In this document: positions 50,751 to 59,964 of the stretch, in pieces
How the letters are laid out: each line of letters begins with the position of its first letter
Numbering within the stretch: the first letter of the stretch is position 1
Origin: Citrobacter youngae ATCC 29220
GTDB lineage: Bacteria; Pseudomonadota; Gammaproteobacteria; Enterobacterales; Enterobacteriaceae
NCBI RefSeq assembly: GCF_000155975.1
Contig: NZ_GG730301.1
Span: 64,049 to 128,048, forward strand
DNA length: 64,000 nucleotides
Direction: 5' to 3'
The notes under the pieces: generated by a model
What the model was told of the DNA's origin: nothing
The model's database searches: none
Seen by the model: the letters and a program-made list of their open reading frames with translations, nothing else
Program-made: the position numbers and the translations under genes

Positions 50751-51517
50751 AACGGCTCATCCACGTTCAATACCGTCCAGCTAAGCATGTAGGTTGAACA
50801 TGTGATTCTTGATCAGGGTTCCGTTCACCTTAGCCGTATCACTTCTCTAAAGCACTGATACCCGTGAACGTGTAAAGGGCGTTCTTCGCCACGCCCTTTA
50901 CAATCCCGGCTCCCGGCGGGAAAATTGTTGCTGCGCAATACCCTCCGCTTATTCCTCCAGGCTACCGGGCCGGGCGCGAGGCAGCGTCCTTGCAAAGCGC
51001 GCCCTGAGCCAGCATCCCTGCGGGTTCTCCCGGCCTTACGGAAACACGTCGGCAATTTTCAGCCGGACCAGCCACGCCTGACCACCTGTGTTTTTATTTG
51101 AACATGTTTGAACAGCAAAACAGATTTAACTGAAAGTCAGAGAGTTGAAGCGACACCCTGGTCCGGCTGAAAATCGATGAGGCGTTGACGGCTGACCGGG
51201 TCTGCCCGCAGGGATGCGGGCAGAGGGGACGGCCTGCATGGATGCAGGCTCGGCCCCGACCCGACAGGCAGACGGCATAAGACGAATAGCTCGCGAAGCG
51301 ACGATTTTCCCGCCGGGAGCCTGGGATGCAAGGGAGGCGGCGGCCTCCCTTGCACGTTCACAGGAATCGGTGCTTCAGAGAAACGATGAACATGAGTGAA
51401 CGGAACCTTTTCTCTGAGATAGCATGTTCATTACTTCCGCCAACACAGGTTGATACTTTCTGAAACTGGGTTGTTAACTGAACGACATCGCACCTACTTT
51501 CAGGAGAATGAGCCGTT
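50751..51517. repeat. 767-bp imperfect inverted-repeat element, hairpin-rich
   Basis: The ends are AACGGCTCAT (50751-50760) and ATGAGCCGTT (51508-51517). Further blocks mirror one another: GGTTCCGTTCAC (50817-50828) with GTGAACGGAACC (51396-51407); the 50843-50872 block ending GTGAACGTG with 51353-51380 starting CACGTTCAC; 50904-50925 (GGCTCCCGGCGGGAAAAT) with 51303-51326; and ATTTTCAGCCGGACCAG (51055-51071) with its exact complement 51158-51174. Each arm has its own hairpins: TAAAGGGCG/CGCCCTTTA at left, a 12-bp TGCAAGGGAGGC/GCCTCCCTTGCA at right, plus TCTGCCCGCA/TGCGGGCAGA. No gene is convincing inside. It fills the gap between rcnR and yqeG. Confidence 0.8.
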
Positions 51518-51528
51518 AAATACACGTT

Positions 51529-52758
51529 TTAGCCAAAAAACATCACGGACACGCACAGCAGACCGACAATCAGGGTGATTAGATTCCCCACTGAACGGTA
51601 CGGCTTCAGCGCCGGTATCAGATAAGTGGAAAGCGTCGGCATGATAAACAAAATCATGGCAATCAGTGGCCCGCTAATGGCGTAAATCATTGAAATCGCA
51701 TTAGGATTAATGCAGCAGATGATAAACGTAATGGCCGAAACCAGCATAATGGACAGGGCGCGGTTAAAGGCGCGGCTTTTCTTCACTCCCACCTGATGCA
51801 ACGACGTTTTTACCACTTCCGTTGCCCCTTCAATCACGCCAAAGTAGGTGCCGAGGAACGATTTTGACATCGCCACAACGGCAACGATGATCCCGGAAAT
51901 CGACAGCCATGCCGGTGCGTTTGGCATCATCGATAGCGCGGACAGAATGGTCACGCCTTCATTTTTCGCGTCTTCGATATAGTTTGTTGGAATCGAAAGC
52001 AAACAGCTGAAGACGAAAAACAGTACGCTCAGGCAGATGATGACGTAGGCGACCTTCATGATTTTTTTGCATTTACCCATGGCCTGCTCGCCGTATTTCT
52101 CACGTCGGTCAATGGCAAACGTAGAGATAATCGGCGTATGGCTAAAAGCGAAAACCATCACGGGAATAGAGATCCAAACCTGATGCAGCGTGTGCTGATC
52201 GAAAGACATCTGGCCGGTGAGTAGCGTTGGTTGCCAGCTTCCGGTCAGGTAGAGCGAAAGGAACAAAAAGTACGCGATGAGCGGGAACACCAGAAAGCCC
52301 ATTACCCGAATGGTGGCTTGTCGGCCCATCAGAAAAATCAGGTTCAGCACCAGCACCACGCCGAGACTCACCAGCATGCGGACACGCAGATCGATGGCGA
52401 TGTGTTTTGCCAGCTGTTCAGTGAGTGAGTTGGTAATGGCCACGGCGTAGATCAGCACCACCACAAAGAAAGCAATAAAGTAAAGGGTGGTAATAAGGTT
52501 ACCGATCTTCTTGCCGTAGTAGTGCGTGACCGCGCCGGTGATGCCTTCGCCTGCCGAGGTTTTTGACGACAGGATAAACTGGCACAGCGCCTTGTGCGGC
52601 CAGTAGGTTAATGGCCAGGCGACGAGTGCGGTGATAAACAGCACCACCGCGCCTGCAGAACCCAGCTGTATGGGGAGGAAGAGGGTTCCTGCGCCGACGG
52701 CAGTCCCATATAGTGCGAAGCTCCAGAGAGTCTCTTCTTTTGACCAAATTTTCGACAT
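51529..52758 (-). CDS. yqeG: HAAAP-family amino acid transporter YqeG
   Basis: A 409-residue inner-membrane transporter of the hydroxy/aromatic amino acid permease family, related to SdaC/TdcC serine-threonine carriers. It has about 11 transmembrane segments, starting ETLWSFALYGTAVGAGTLFLPIQLGSAGAV, with the conserved FSHTPIISTFAIDRREKYG loop. Length and sequence follow E. coli YqeG. Its 3' end lies 12 bases from the inverted-repeat element. Confidence 0.92.
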   Translation of the reverse strand: MSKIWSKEETLWSFALYGTAVGAGTLFLPIQLGSAGAVVLFITALVAWPLTYWPHKALCQFILSSKTSAGEGITGAVTHYYGKKIGNLITTLYFIAFFVVVLIYAVAITNSLTEQLAKHIAIDLRVRMLVSLGVVLVLNLIFLMGRQATIRVMGFLVFPLIAYFLFLSLYLTGSWQPTLLTGQMSFDQHTLHQVWISIPVMVFAFSHTPIISTFAIDRREKYGEQAMGKCKKIMKVAYVIICLSVLFFVFSCLLSIPTNYIEDAKNEGVTILSALSMMPNAPAWLSISGIIVAVVAMSKSFLGTYFGVIEGATEVVKTSLHQVGVKKSRAFNRALSIMLVSAITFIICCINPNAISMIYAISGPLIAMILFIMPTLSTYLIPALKPYRSVGNLITLIVGLLCVSVMFFG

Positions 52759-52900
52759 TATTTGAACGTATCAACTATAAAATAAACAAAAAGAAGCGCA
52801 ATTTACCACAAATGAGAGGGGCTGGGGGAAGTGTGAACAAGTGGGCTGGTGAATGGATGAATAGCCGGAATCAAGATAATTCCGACTATTTATTGAATTA

Positions 52901-53356
52901 TCAGGCAGTAACGCGCTGCTGGCGACGCTTCATCACGCGCTCGCGTAACGTGTCATACGCCCAGTTATAGAACATGGTATACGGCAGGAAGAACAGGAAG
53001 AAACCTATTTCCAGCGTGAATGCCTGAAGCAGGCTGACGTTCAGCACGTACGCCACGATGCTCACCCCAATCACAATAAAACCGCTCTCGAAGCCTAAGG
53101 CGTGAAATGCCCGCACTTTCGCCGTACGCTTTACCCGATGCGACGGCCATAGGCGATCAAACAGGGCGTTATAAATGATGTTCCAGATCATCGCCGTGGT
53201 CGCCAGAATAATGGTCAGTCCGCCCATTTCCAGCACCGAGCGCTGCATCAACCATGCGGTGGTTGGCGCGAGGATCGCGGTGGCAATGCCTTCAAAGCAG
53301 ACGGCATGAAAAATACGCTCCACTAACGAGCGGCGTTGGACTGTATCGTGTTGCAT
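52901..53356 (-). CDS. PACE-family efflux transporter
   Basis: A 151-residue membrane protein with four transmembrane helices in two tandem bacterial transmembrane pair (BTP) domains: ERIFHAVCFEGIATAIL and RAFHALGFESGFIVIG are the matching first helices, each with the conserved glutamate; IIYNALFDRLWP and MFYNWAYDTLRER are the matching ends. PACE pumps (AceI type) export chlorhexidine and related biocides or polyamines. A LysR regulator is divergent, the usual arrangement for this family. Confidence 0.9.
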   Translation of the reverse strand: MQHDTVQRRSLVERIFHAVCFEGIATAILAPTTAWLMQRSVLEMGGLTIILATTAMIWNIIYNALFDRLWPSHRVKRTAKVRAFHALGFESGFIVIGVSIVAYVLNVSLLQAFTLEIGFFLFFLPYTMFYNWAYDTLRERVMKRRQQRVTA

Positions 53357-53457
53357 AACCTAAAACCTTCTTTAATGCCCGGATAACGGAATGGTGGCAA
53401 TTTTATCGCTTTATGTGATATCTAAAAGATAGTATCCATCGATAAAGTAGATAGTTC

Positions 53458-54342
53458 ATGCGTTACTCTCCTGAAGCATTAACGGCATTTGTGGAGACCG
53501 TTGCCTGTGGCTCATTTTCTGCCGCGGCCCGGCGACTGCGTAAAAGCCAGTCCACCATCAGTACGGCCATTGCGCATCTGGAAGCCGATCTTGGTTTTGC
53601 GCTGTTTGACCGATCGTCCCGCCAGCCAACGTTGACCGAAGAAGGTAAGCGGGTGCTGGGCTATGTGCAGGCGATTTTGACGGCCAGCGAACGGCTGGAT
53701 GAGGCGGCGATTTCGCTGTCGGGTGAAACGGAAGCGCGTCTGACCTTCGTGCTCTCTGACACGCTGCACCCGGATGTGCTGGAAGAATTGATGGTGCAGT
53801 TTGACCGTAAGTTTCCCCATACCGAGTTCGAATGTCTGATTGGCGAAGATGAGGACGTGATCGACCTGCTGCAAAAAGGGCGCGCTCAGGTCGGGTTGAT
53901 TGAGGCAAGAGAGGATTACCCGACCGACATGGGCGTTACCCGTTTGCCGATGCAAACCTGGATGGGAGTATACGTTGCGGCGTCGCATCCGCTGGCGAGT
54001 CAGAAAAAACTACAGTGGGAACAGCTGCACACCTGGCGCGAGCTGCGTCTGAATACTTATCTGGAAAGCGGCACCAACGTGGCGCGCGGCCCCGTTTGGT
54101 CGGCGCCTAACTACCTGTTATTGTTGAGTATGGCGGTGCAAGGGTTTGGCTGGTGCGCGCTCCCTTGTGCGCTGGTGGAGGAGTTTGCGGCAGAAAAACC
54201 GCTGGTTCAATTGCAGATGCCGGGCTGGCCAAAGGCGATCTCTATCGATCTATTGTGGAATAAGAAGTCACCGCCTGGCGTGGCGGGAAGCTGGCTGCGC
54301 GACCATTTACAGCAGAGTGGCGTTCAAATGACTAATAAATGA
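53458..54342 (+). CDS. LysR-family regulator, divergent from the PACE pump
   Basis: A 294-residue LysR-type regulator with N-terminal helix-turn-helix (GSFSAAARRLRKSQSTISTAIAHLEADLGFALFDR) and an effector domain (ARLTFVLSDTLHP, then YLLLLSMAVQGFGWCALPCALV). It probably activates the PACE gene across the 101-bp divergent gap in response to an exported compound. It is not the same lineage as the AllS-like regulator at 39.6 kb. Confidence 0.88.
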   Translation: MRYSPEALTAFVETVACGSFSAAARRLRKSQSTISTAIAHLEADLGFALFDRSSRQPTLTEEGKRVLGYVQAILTASERLDEAAISLSGETEARLTFVLSDTLHPDVLEELMVQFDRKFPHTEFECLIGEDEDVIDLLQKGRAQVGLIEAREDYPTDMGVTRLPMQTWMGVYVAASHPLASQKKLQWEQLHTWRELRLNTYLESGTNVARGPVWSAPNYLLLLSMAVQGFGWCALPCALVEEFAAEKPLVQLQMPGWPKAISIDLLWNKKSPPGVAGSWLRDHLQQSGVQMTNK

Positions 54343-54444
54343 TACGAAATTCCTTTGTGATAAAAATCACCATTTTTAAACAACTTTGATAACTGTTTTT
54401 AACAATCATCTACTATTGCGGTGTCATTTTGCGCTGAGGTGGTG

Positions 54445-55623
54445 ATGAAAGAGGTTGTGATAGTCGGGGCGTTACGGACACCGATTGGCTGCTTCCAGGG
54501 GACGCTGGCGCGCCACTCTGCCGTTGAATTAGGCAGCATGGTCGTCAGGGCGCTGCTGGAACGCACGGGCGTGGACGTTCATGCTGTGGATGAAGTGATC
54601 CTCGGCCAGGTGCTTACCGCAGGCGCCGGGCAGAATCCGGCGCGTCAGTCCGCTATCAATGGTGGACTACCCAATACCGTTTCCGCCATTACGATTAACG
54701 ATGTCTGCGGCTCGGGTCTGAAAGCGCTGCATCTGGCGACGCAGGCAATCCAGTGCGGCGAAGCCGACATTGTGATTGCGGGCGGGCAAGAGAATATGAG
54801 CCGTGCGCCGCATGTCCTTACCGATAGCCGCACCGGCGCACAGCTCGGTAACAGTCAACTGGTCGACAGCCTGGTGCATGACGGCCTGTGGGATGCTTTC
54901 AACGATTACCATATGGGCGTCACCGCGGAAAACCTGGCGCGGGAATATGGCATCAGCCGTGAATTACAGGATGCCTACGCGCTGCACTCGCAGCACAAAG
55001 CGCGGATGGCCATCGACGCCGGACGCTTTAAAGATGAAATCGTGCCGGTGGTGACGCAGCGTAATGGGCAATCGTTCGTGGTGGATACCGACGAGCAGCC
55101 GCGCACCGATGCCAGCGCCGAAGGGCTGGCGCGTCTGGATCCTACTTTTGACAGGCTCGGTTCGGTCACGGCGGGCAACGCGTCATCCATCAACGATGGC
55201 GCCGCCGCGGTAATGATGATGAGCGAGGCCAAGGCGCAGGAGCTGAATTTGCCGGTGCTGGCCCGTATACGCGCTTTTGCCAGCGTCGGGGTCGATCCCG
55301 CGTTAATGGGAATCGCGCCGGTGTACGCCACGCGCCGCTGCCTTGAGCGCGTCGGCTGGCAATTAGCGGATGTTGATCTTATCGAAGCCAACGAAGCCTT
55401 CGCCGCGCAGGCTTTATCCGTTGGGAAAATGCTGGAATGGGACGAGCGTCGGGTGAATGTGAACGGTGGAGCCATTGCGCTTGGTCATCCGATTGGCGCC
55501 TCGGGCTGCCGTATTCTGGTTTCACTGGTGCATGAAATGGTGAAACGTCGGGCGCACAAGGGACTGGCCACGCTGTGTATCGGCGGCGGTCAGGGCGTTG
55601 CGCTCGCTATCGAACGAGATTAG
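54445..55623 (+). CDS. yqeF: Acetyl-CoA acetyltransferase YqeF
   Basis: A 392-residue thiolase that condenses or cleaves acetoacetyl-CoA. Active-site residues are the acyl-carrying cysteine in NDVCGSGLKALHLA, histidine in GGAIALGHPIGASG and the second cysteine in TLCIGGGQGVA. ATG 54445 (MKEVVIVGALRTPIG) was chosen because a GAGGTGG ribosome site precedes it and relatives start there; GTG 54421 is in frame but lacks support. Confidence 0.93.
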   Translation: MKEVVIVGALRTPIGCFQGTLARHSAVELGSMVVRALLERTGVDVHAVDEVILGQVLTAGAGQNPARQSAINGGLPNTVSAITINDVCGSGLKALHLATQAIQCGEADIVIAGGQENMSRAPHVLTDSRTGAQLGNSQLVDSLVHDGLWDAFNDYHMGVTAENLAREYGISRELQDAYALHSQHKARMAIDAGRFKDEIVPVVTQRNGQSFVVDTDEQPRTDASAEGLARLDPTFDRLGSVTAGNASSINDGAAAVMMMSEAKAQELNLPVLARIRAFASVGVDPALMGIAPVYATRRCLERVGWQLADVDLIEANEAFAAQALSVGKMLEWDERRVNVNGGAIALGHPIGASGCRILVSLVHEMVKRRAHKGLATLCIGGGQGVALAIERD

Positions 55624-55630
55624 TGACCTC

Positions 55631-55694
55631 TATACCCGGCATACTTCAAGCTGCATGTGCGTTGGCTTTCCTGCACTCGAATTTTTAGGGTATA
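55631..55694. repeat. 64-bp dispersed palindromic element
   Basis: Begins TATACCC and ends GGGTATA, enclosing ATACTTCAAGCTGCATGTGC followed by GTTGGCTTTCCTGCACTCGA. This core recalls a short interspersed palindrome common in enterobacterial intergenic DNA (from memory). Confidence 0.6.
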
Positions 55695-55703
55695 TCTCTC
55701 CCT

Positions 55704-55730
55704 TATAAAAAAGCCCTCCAACAGGAGGGC
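55704..55730 (-). terminator. Minus-strand intrinsic terminator
   Basis: Read on the minus strand: GCCCTCC, loop TGTT, GGAGGGC, then TTTTTT. No minus-strand gene is visible between it and kduI, so it may end a short unannotated RNA, or terminate plus-strand yqeF transcription less well. Confidence 0.65.
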
Positions 55731-55993
55731 AAGGCCAGTTACAGAAACATACACTCTAAACCCCGTCAAAATATCAAAACACCTTTTCATTTCATGTGAT
55801 TAACTGCGCACTTTGTCAGAAAAGATGCATGAGCGGGACTGTATTTCTATGTGTTACGCCTGTCACAACTGAATCACTCTTTTTTATATTCACTTATCTA
55901 ATTGTTTTAATAGAACTTATTTAGATATGCTCTGCAATTTATATGCACTAGCGTGATCGCCACTACACTTTTGATAAGAAGATGCGAAAAAAG

Positions 55994-56008
55994 TGAAACA
56001 ACGTTTTA
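55994..56008. promoter_or_regulatory. KdgR-like operator of kduI
   Basis: TGAAACAACGTTTTA within AAAGTGAAACAACGTTTTAG resembles the KdgR consensus (TGAAACA-N-TGTTTCA). The gene downstream belongs to the KdgR regulon in pectin-degrading relatives. Confidence 0.6.
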
Positions 56009-56042
56009 GTTATAATTGAAAACCCTTTCCGGGAGGGATATC

Positions 56043-56087
56043 ATGAGCGCATTAGATAAAACGGAACAGCGTTTTGCTATCTGTTAA
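56043..56087 (+). CDS. Possible 14-residue leader peptide upstream of kduI
   Basis: ATG 56043 encodes [14 protein letters not shown] and stops at TAA 56085-56087. A very strong GGGAGGGA ribosome site (56031-56038) precedes it. It lies between the KdgR-like operator and the kduI GTG at 56122. It could be a leader ORF affecting kduI translation or the stump of a deleted gene. I do not recognise the peptide. Confidence 0.4.
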   Translation: MSALDKTEQRFAIC

Positions 56088-56121
56088 AGCATTCACGGTC
56101 AATTTATCACTGGAGGTAAAT

Positions 56122-56958
56122 GTGGACGTAAGACAAAGCATCCATAGTGCGCATGCGAAAACCCTGGACACCCAGGAGCTGCGTAATGAGTTTTTGGTCG
56201 AAGAAGTATTTGTCGCAGATGAGTACACCATGGTTTACAGCCACATCGACCGTATTATCGTTGGCGGCATTATGCCTGTGGCCAAAACCGTCGCTGTGGG
56301 TGGCGAAGTCGGCAAACAGCTGGGCGTAACCTATTTTCTTGAGCGTCGCGAGCTGGGTGTGATTAACATCGGCGGTCCGGGCACGATTACCGTTGACGGT
56401 CAGTGCTACGAAATTGGCCATCGTGATGCGCTGTACGTCGGCAAAGGGGCCAAAGAAGTAGTGTTTGCCAGCGTTGATGCGGCGAAACCGGCGAAGTTTT
56501 ACTACAACTGCGCGCCGGCCCACACGACTTATCCAACCAAAAAAGTCACGCCAGCTGACGTTGCGCCAGTGACGCTGGGCGACAACCTCACCAGTAACCG
56601 TCGTACCATCAACAAGTATTTTGTGCCGGACGTGCTGGAAACCTGCCAGTTGAGCATGGGCCTGACCGAACTGGCGCCGGGCAACCTGTGGAACACCATG
56701 CCGTGCCATACCCATGAGCGTCGTATGGAAGTCTATTTCTATTTCAATATGGAAGAAGACGCCTGCGTATTCCATATGATGGGGCAGCCCCAGGAAACGC
56801 GTCATATCGTGATGCACAACGAGCAGGCGGTGATTTCTCCGAGCTGGTCTATCCACTCAGGCGTTGGCACAAAAGCTTACACGTTCATTTGGGGCATGGT
56901 GGGTGAAAACCAGGTCTTTGATGATATGGACCATGTTGCAGTCAAAGATCTGCGCTAA
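56122..56958 (+). CDS. kduI: 5-keto-4-deoxyuronate isomerase
   Basis: KduI isomerises 4-deoxy-L-threo-5-hexosulose uronate (DKI) to 2,5-diketo-3-deoxygluconate (DKII) in the breakdown of pectin- and glycosaminoglycan-derived unsaturated uronates. The 278-residue cupin protein has zinc ligands in [14 protein letters not shown] and IHSGVG. GTG 56122 was chosen, with GGAGG six bases before it, because it gives the E. coli N-terminus ([17 protein letters not shown]). kduD follows after 58 bases. Confidence 0.95.
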   Translation: MDVRQSIHSAHAKTLDTQELRNEFLVEEVFVADEYTMVYSHIDRIIVGGIMPVAKTVAVGGEVGKQLGVTYFLERRELGVINIGGPGTITVDGQCYEIGHRDALYVGKGAKEVVFASVDAAKPAKFYYNCAPAHTTYPTKKVTPADVAPVTLGDNLTSNRRTINKYFVPDVLETCQLSMGLTELAPGNLWNTMPCHTHERRMEVYFYFNMEEDACVFHMMGQPQETRHIVMHNEQAVISPSWSIHSGVGTKAYTFIWGMVGENQVFDDMDHVAVKDLR

Positions 56959-57016
56959 TTGCGGGCGACAGCCGTGCCTGCCTGCGGTGGGCAGTATAAA
57001 AAATTAAGGATTTACA

Positions 57017-57778
57017 ATGATTTTGAATGCATTCTCTCTTGAAGGTAAAGTCGCCGTTGTGACCGGTTGTGATACAGGCCTGGGTCAGGGGATGGCGCTG
57101 GGTCTGGCGGAAGCGGGTTGCGATATTGTCGGTATCAATATTGTTGAGCCGACTGAAACCATCGAACGCGTTACCGCGCTTGGCCGCCGTTTTTTAAGCC
57201 TGACCGCCGACCTGCGTCAAATTGATGGTATTCCGGCGCTGCTGGAGCGCGCGGTGGCAGAGTTCGGTCATATCGATATTCTGGTCAACAATGCGGGTCT
57301 GATCCGCCGTGACGATGCGATCAACTTCAGCGAAAAAGACTGGGACGACGTGATGAACCTGAACATCAAGAGCGTATTCTTTATGTCTCAGGCGGCGGCG
57401 AAGCATTTCATCGCCCAGGGGAACGGCGGCAAGATTATCAACATCGCCTCAATGCTTTCCTTCCAGGGCGGTATCCGCGTGCCGTCTTACACCGCGTCTA
57501 AAAGCGGCGTGATGGGCGTTACCCGTCTGATGGCGAACGAGTGGGCGAAACATAACATCAACGTCAACGCGATTGCGCCGGGTTATATGGCAACCAACAA
57601 CACGCAGCAGCTGCGTGCTGATGAGCAGCGTAGCGCAGAAATTCTGGATCGTATCCCGGCGGGGCGTTGGGGCTTGCCGAGCGACCTGATGGGGCCGATC
57701 GTCTTCCTGGCGTCCAGCGCATCTGACTACATCAACGGCTATACCGTTGCGGTAGATGGCGGCTGGCTGGCTCGCTAA
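57017..57778 (+). CDS. kduD: 2-deoxy-D-gluconate 3-dehydrogenase / DKII reductase
   Basis: A 253-residue short-chain dehydrogenase that reduces DKII to 2-keto-3-deoxygluconate with NADH. Motifs are TGCDTGLGQGMALGLA (cofactor), NNAGLIRR, the catalytic serine in IASMLSFQGG and SYTASKSG (YxxxK). It completes the kduI step and feeds KdgK/KdgA. A strong terminator follows. Confidence 0.95.
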   Translation: MILNAFSLEGKVAVVTGCDTGLGQGMALGLAEAGCDIVGINIVEPTETIERVTALGRRFLSLTADLRQIDGIPALLERAVAEFGHIDILVNNAGLIRRDDAINFSEKDWDDVMNLNIKSVFFMSQAAAKHFIAQGNGGKIINIASMLSFQGGIRVPSYTASKSGVMGVTRLMANEWAKHNINVNAIAPGYMATNNTQQLRADEQRSAEILDRIPAGRWGLPSDLMGPIVFLASSASDYINGYTVAVDGGWLAR

Positions 57779-57800
57779 GTCGTCTTGCTGAATCAACCAA

Positions 57801-57825
57801 CCCTGCCATCGGCAGGGTTTTTTTT
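57801..57825 (+). terminator. Terminator of kduI-kduD
   Basis: CCCTGCC, loop ATC, GGCAGGG, then eight T residues; 22 bases after the kduD stop. Confidence 0.92.
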
Positions 57826-58095
57826 AGTTTTAAGTTATTTTAATCCATATTCTGCTTATAAATTAATCCATACATAATTATATATGTATGAATTGGTAAT
57901 ATTTAATCGTCTTTAATATCAATAAATTAAATTTAATTGAGTGGTTGCTGATAAATTTTAAAATTGGAATATCCATCACATAACGATGTGGTGCAGCTAT
58001 TTCATCCATGTTTTTGCCGTTTCCCGCCTGACGCTTCACGTAAGGGATGCCTTACTTTCAAGGACATGGTTTTACTCTGTATCTGGCAGGAAAAA
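57826..58095 (+). promoter_or_regulatory. araE upstream region
   Basis: AT-rich DNA before araE. An AraC-type half-site, AGC-N7-TCCATG, is at 57995-58010 (consensus TAGC-N7-TCCATA). Two further TCCATA motifs are at 57844-57849 and 57867-57872. The region just before the ATG (CTGGCAGGAAAAA) matches the E. coli araE leader as I recall it. No gene seen. Confidence 0.55.
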
Positions 58096-59514
58096 ATGGT
58101 CTCAATAAATAATGATGCTGCTTTAGCGCCGCGCCCAGTGCGCGATACGCGACGTATGAATATGTTTGTCTCTATCTCTGCGGCTGTCGCAGGATTGTTA
58201 TTCGGCCTGGATATTGGCGTGATAGCGGGCGCGTTGCCTTTCATCACCGATCACTTTGTCCTGACCAGCCGCCTGCAGGAGTGGGTGGTGAGCAGCATGA
58301 TGCTGGGCGCGGCAATTGGCGCGCTGTTTAACGGCTGGCTGTCATTCCGTTTGGGGCGTAAATACAGCCTGATGGCGGGCGCCATTCTGTTTGTCGTCGG
58401 CTCACTGGGATCGGCGTTGGCTTCCAGCGTCGAAATGCTCATTTTTGCCCGCGTGGTGCTGGGCGTTGCCGTGGGTATCGCGTCTTACACCGCGCCGCTG
58501 TATCTCTCAGAAATGGCCAGTGAGAACGTGCGCGGTAAGATGATCAGTATGTATCAGTTGATGGTGACGCTGGGCATTGTGCTGGCCTTCTTATCCGATA
58601 CGGCGTTCAGCTACAGCGGTAACTGGCGCGCGATGCTGGGGGTGCTGGCGCTCCCGGCGGTGTTACTGATTATCCTGGTGGTTTTCCTGCCGAACAGCCC
58701 GCGCTGGCTGGCGGAAAAAGGTCGCCATATCGAAGCTGAAGAAGTATTGCGTATGCTGCGCGATACGTCAGAAAAAGCCCGTGATGAGCTGAACGAGATC
58801 CGTGAAAGCCTGAAGCTGAAGCAGGGCGGCTGGGCGCTGTTTAAAATTAACCGTAACGTGCGTCGCGCGGTTTTCCTCGGAATGTTGTTGCAGGCGATGC
58901 AGCAGTTCACTGGGATGAATATCATCATGTACTACGCGCCGCGCATTTTTAAAATGGCGGGCTTTACCACCACCGAACAGCAGATGATTGCCACGCTGGT
59001 GGTCGGCTTAACGTTCATGTTCGCGACGTTTATTGCCGTCTTTACGGTAGATAAAGCCGGACGCAAACCGGCGCTGAAAATTGGTTTCAGCGTGATGGCC
59101 ATTGGGACGCTGGTGCTCGGTTATTGCCTGATGCAGTTCGATAACGGTACCGCATCAAACGGGCTTTCCTGGCTGTCTGTCGGTATGACCATGATGTGCA
59201 TTGCAGGCTATGCGATGAGCGCCGCGCCGGTGGTGTGGATCCTGTGCTCGGAAATCCAGCCGCTGAAATGCCGCGATTTTGGTATTACCTGCTCGACCAC
59301 CACCAACTGGGTGTCGAACATGATCATCGGCGCCACGTTCCTGACGCTGCTCGACAGCATCGGCGCGGCGGGTACGTTCTGGCTGTATACCGCGTTGAAC
59401 GTCGCCTTTATCGGTATTACATTCTGGCTCATCCCAGAAACCAAAAACGTCACGCTGGAACACATCGAGCGCAAGCTGATGTCGGGTGAGAAGCTAAGAA
59501 ATATTGGGGTGTAA
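58096..59514 (+). CDS. araE: Arabinose-proton symporter
   Basis: A 472-residue MFS sugar porter importing L-arabinose with a proton. It has 12 transmembrane helices; signatures include [74 protein letters not shown] and [15 protein letters not shown] 58096 ([20 protein letters not shown]) follows AGGAAAA and matches the E. coli start; an upstream in-frame ATG (57964) would add an implausible tail. It lies next to kduID as in E. coli. Confidence 0.94.
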   Translation: MVSINNDAALAPRPVRDTRRMNMFVSISAAVAGLLFGLDIGVIAGALPFITDHFVLTSRLQEWVVSSMMLGAAIGALFNGWLSFRLGRKYSLMAGAILFVVGSLGSALASSVEMLIFARVVLGVAVGIASYTAPLYLSEMASENVRGKMISMYQLMVTLGIVLAFLSDTAFSYSGNWRAMLGVLALPAVLLIILVVFLPNSPRWLAEKGRHIEAEEVLRMLRDTSEKARDELNEIRESLKLKQGGWALFKINRNVRRAVFLGMLLQAMQQFTGMNIIMYYAPRIFKMAGFTTTEQQMIATLVVGLTFMFATFIAVFTVDKAGRKPALKIGFSVMAIGTLVLGYCLMQFDNGTASNGLSWLSVGMTMMCIAGYAMSAAPVVWILCSEIQPLKCRDFGITCSTTTNWVSNMIIGATFLTLLDSIGAAGTFWLYTALNVAFIGITFWLIPETKNVTLEHIERKLMSGEKLRNIGV

Positions 59515-59526
59515 GCCAGACATATG

Positions 59527-59559
59527 TGCCGGATGGCGGCTTCGCCTTATCCGGCCTAC
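59527..59559. repeat. REP unit
   Basis: GCCGGATGGCGGCTTCGCCTTATCCGGC, a single REP palindrome after araE, followed directly by the terminator. Confidence 0.85.
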
Positions 59560-59577
59560 ATATTGAGTCTCGTCCTG

Positions 59578-59611
59578 GCCGGGTAAGCACAAGCGTTACC
59601 CGGCATTTTTT
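59578..59611 (+). terminator. Terminator of araE
   Basis: GCCGGGTAA and TTACCCGGC pair across nine bases, then ATTTTTT. Confidence 0.88.
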
Positions 59612-59621
59612 ATTGAGCACA

Positions 59622-59948
59622 TTACCTTTGCAGAAAATCTTCGCGCACGGGCGTGAAGGTATCCAGCAATGTTCCAGGCTGCAGGCAGACGCAGCCGTGC
59701 ATGATATTCGGTTGCTTATAAAGCGTGTCTCCTGCGCGAACGACATGCTTTTCTTCGCCGATGGTAAATTCAAACTCACCGGATAACACGTACGTCAGCT
59801 GTTCATGCGGATGGCTGTGCATCGGGCCTACGGCGCCTGCTTCGAAATTCACTTCAACGGCCATCATTTTGCCATCGTGAGCCAGGATCCGGCGAGTCAC
59901 GCCATTGCCCAGATCGTCAAGGGTTGTGTCTTTATGAAAAATGAACAT
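59622..59948 (-). CDS. kdgF: KdgF-type cupin, unsaturated uronate linearising enzyme
   Basis: A 108-residue single-domain cupin. Metal ligands are in GPMHSHPHEQLTYVLSGEFEF, with a second cupin motif around QPNIMHGCVCL. KdgF converts 4,5-unsaturated uronates into linear DKI, the substrate of KduI. ATG 59948 was chosen: AGGA precedes it and a KdgR-like operator lies 17 bases further up. It sits between araE and ygeA, which are neighbours in E. coli, so it looks like an insertion or an E. coli loss. Shares pathway with kduI and kduD in the same window. Confidence 0.85.
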   Translation of the reverse strand: MFIFHKDTTLDDLGNGVTRRILAHDGKMMAVEVNFEAGAVGPMHSHPHEQLTYVLSGEFEFTIGEEKHVVRAGDTLYKQPNIMHGCVCLQPGTLLDTFTPVREDFLQR

Positions 59949-59964
59949 CCGATATTCCTGTGAG

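Larger units (their letters stand above)
55624..56121. other. yqeF-kduI spacer
   Basis: This 498-bp spacer contains a 64-bp palindromic repeat (55631-55694), a minus-strand terminator-like hairpin (55704-55730), AT-rich DNA, a KdgR-like operator (55994-56008) and a possible 14-codon leader ORF (56043-56087). No long gene is supported. Confidence 0.65.

Noticed and set aside
50825..51361. Short minus-strand open frames inside the inverted-repeat element.
   Set aside because: They are rich in Arg, Pro and Gly, lack ribosome sites and follow the hairpins of the repeat, so they look like by-products of the GC-rich structure.
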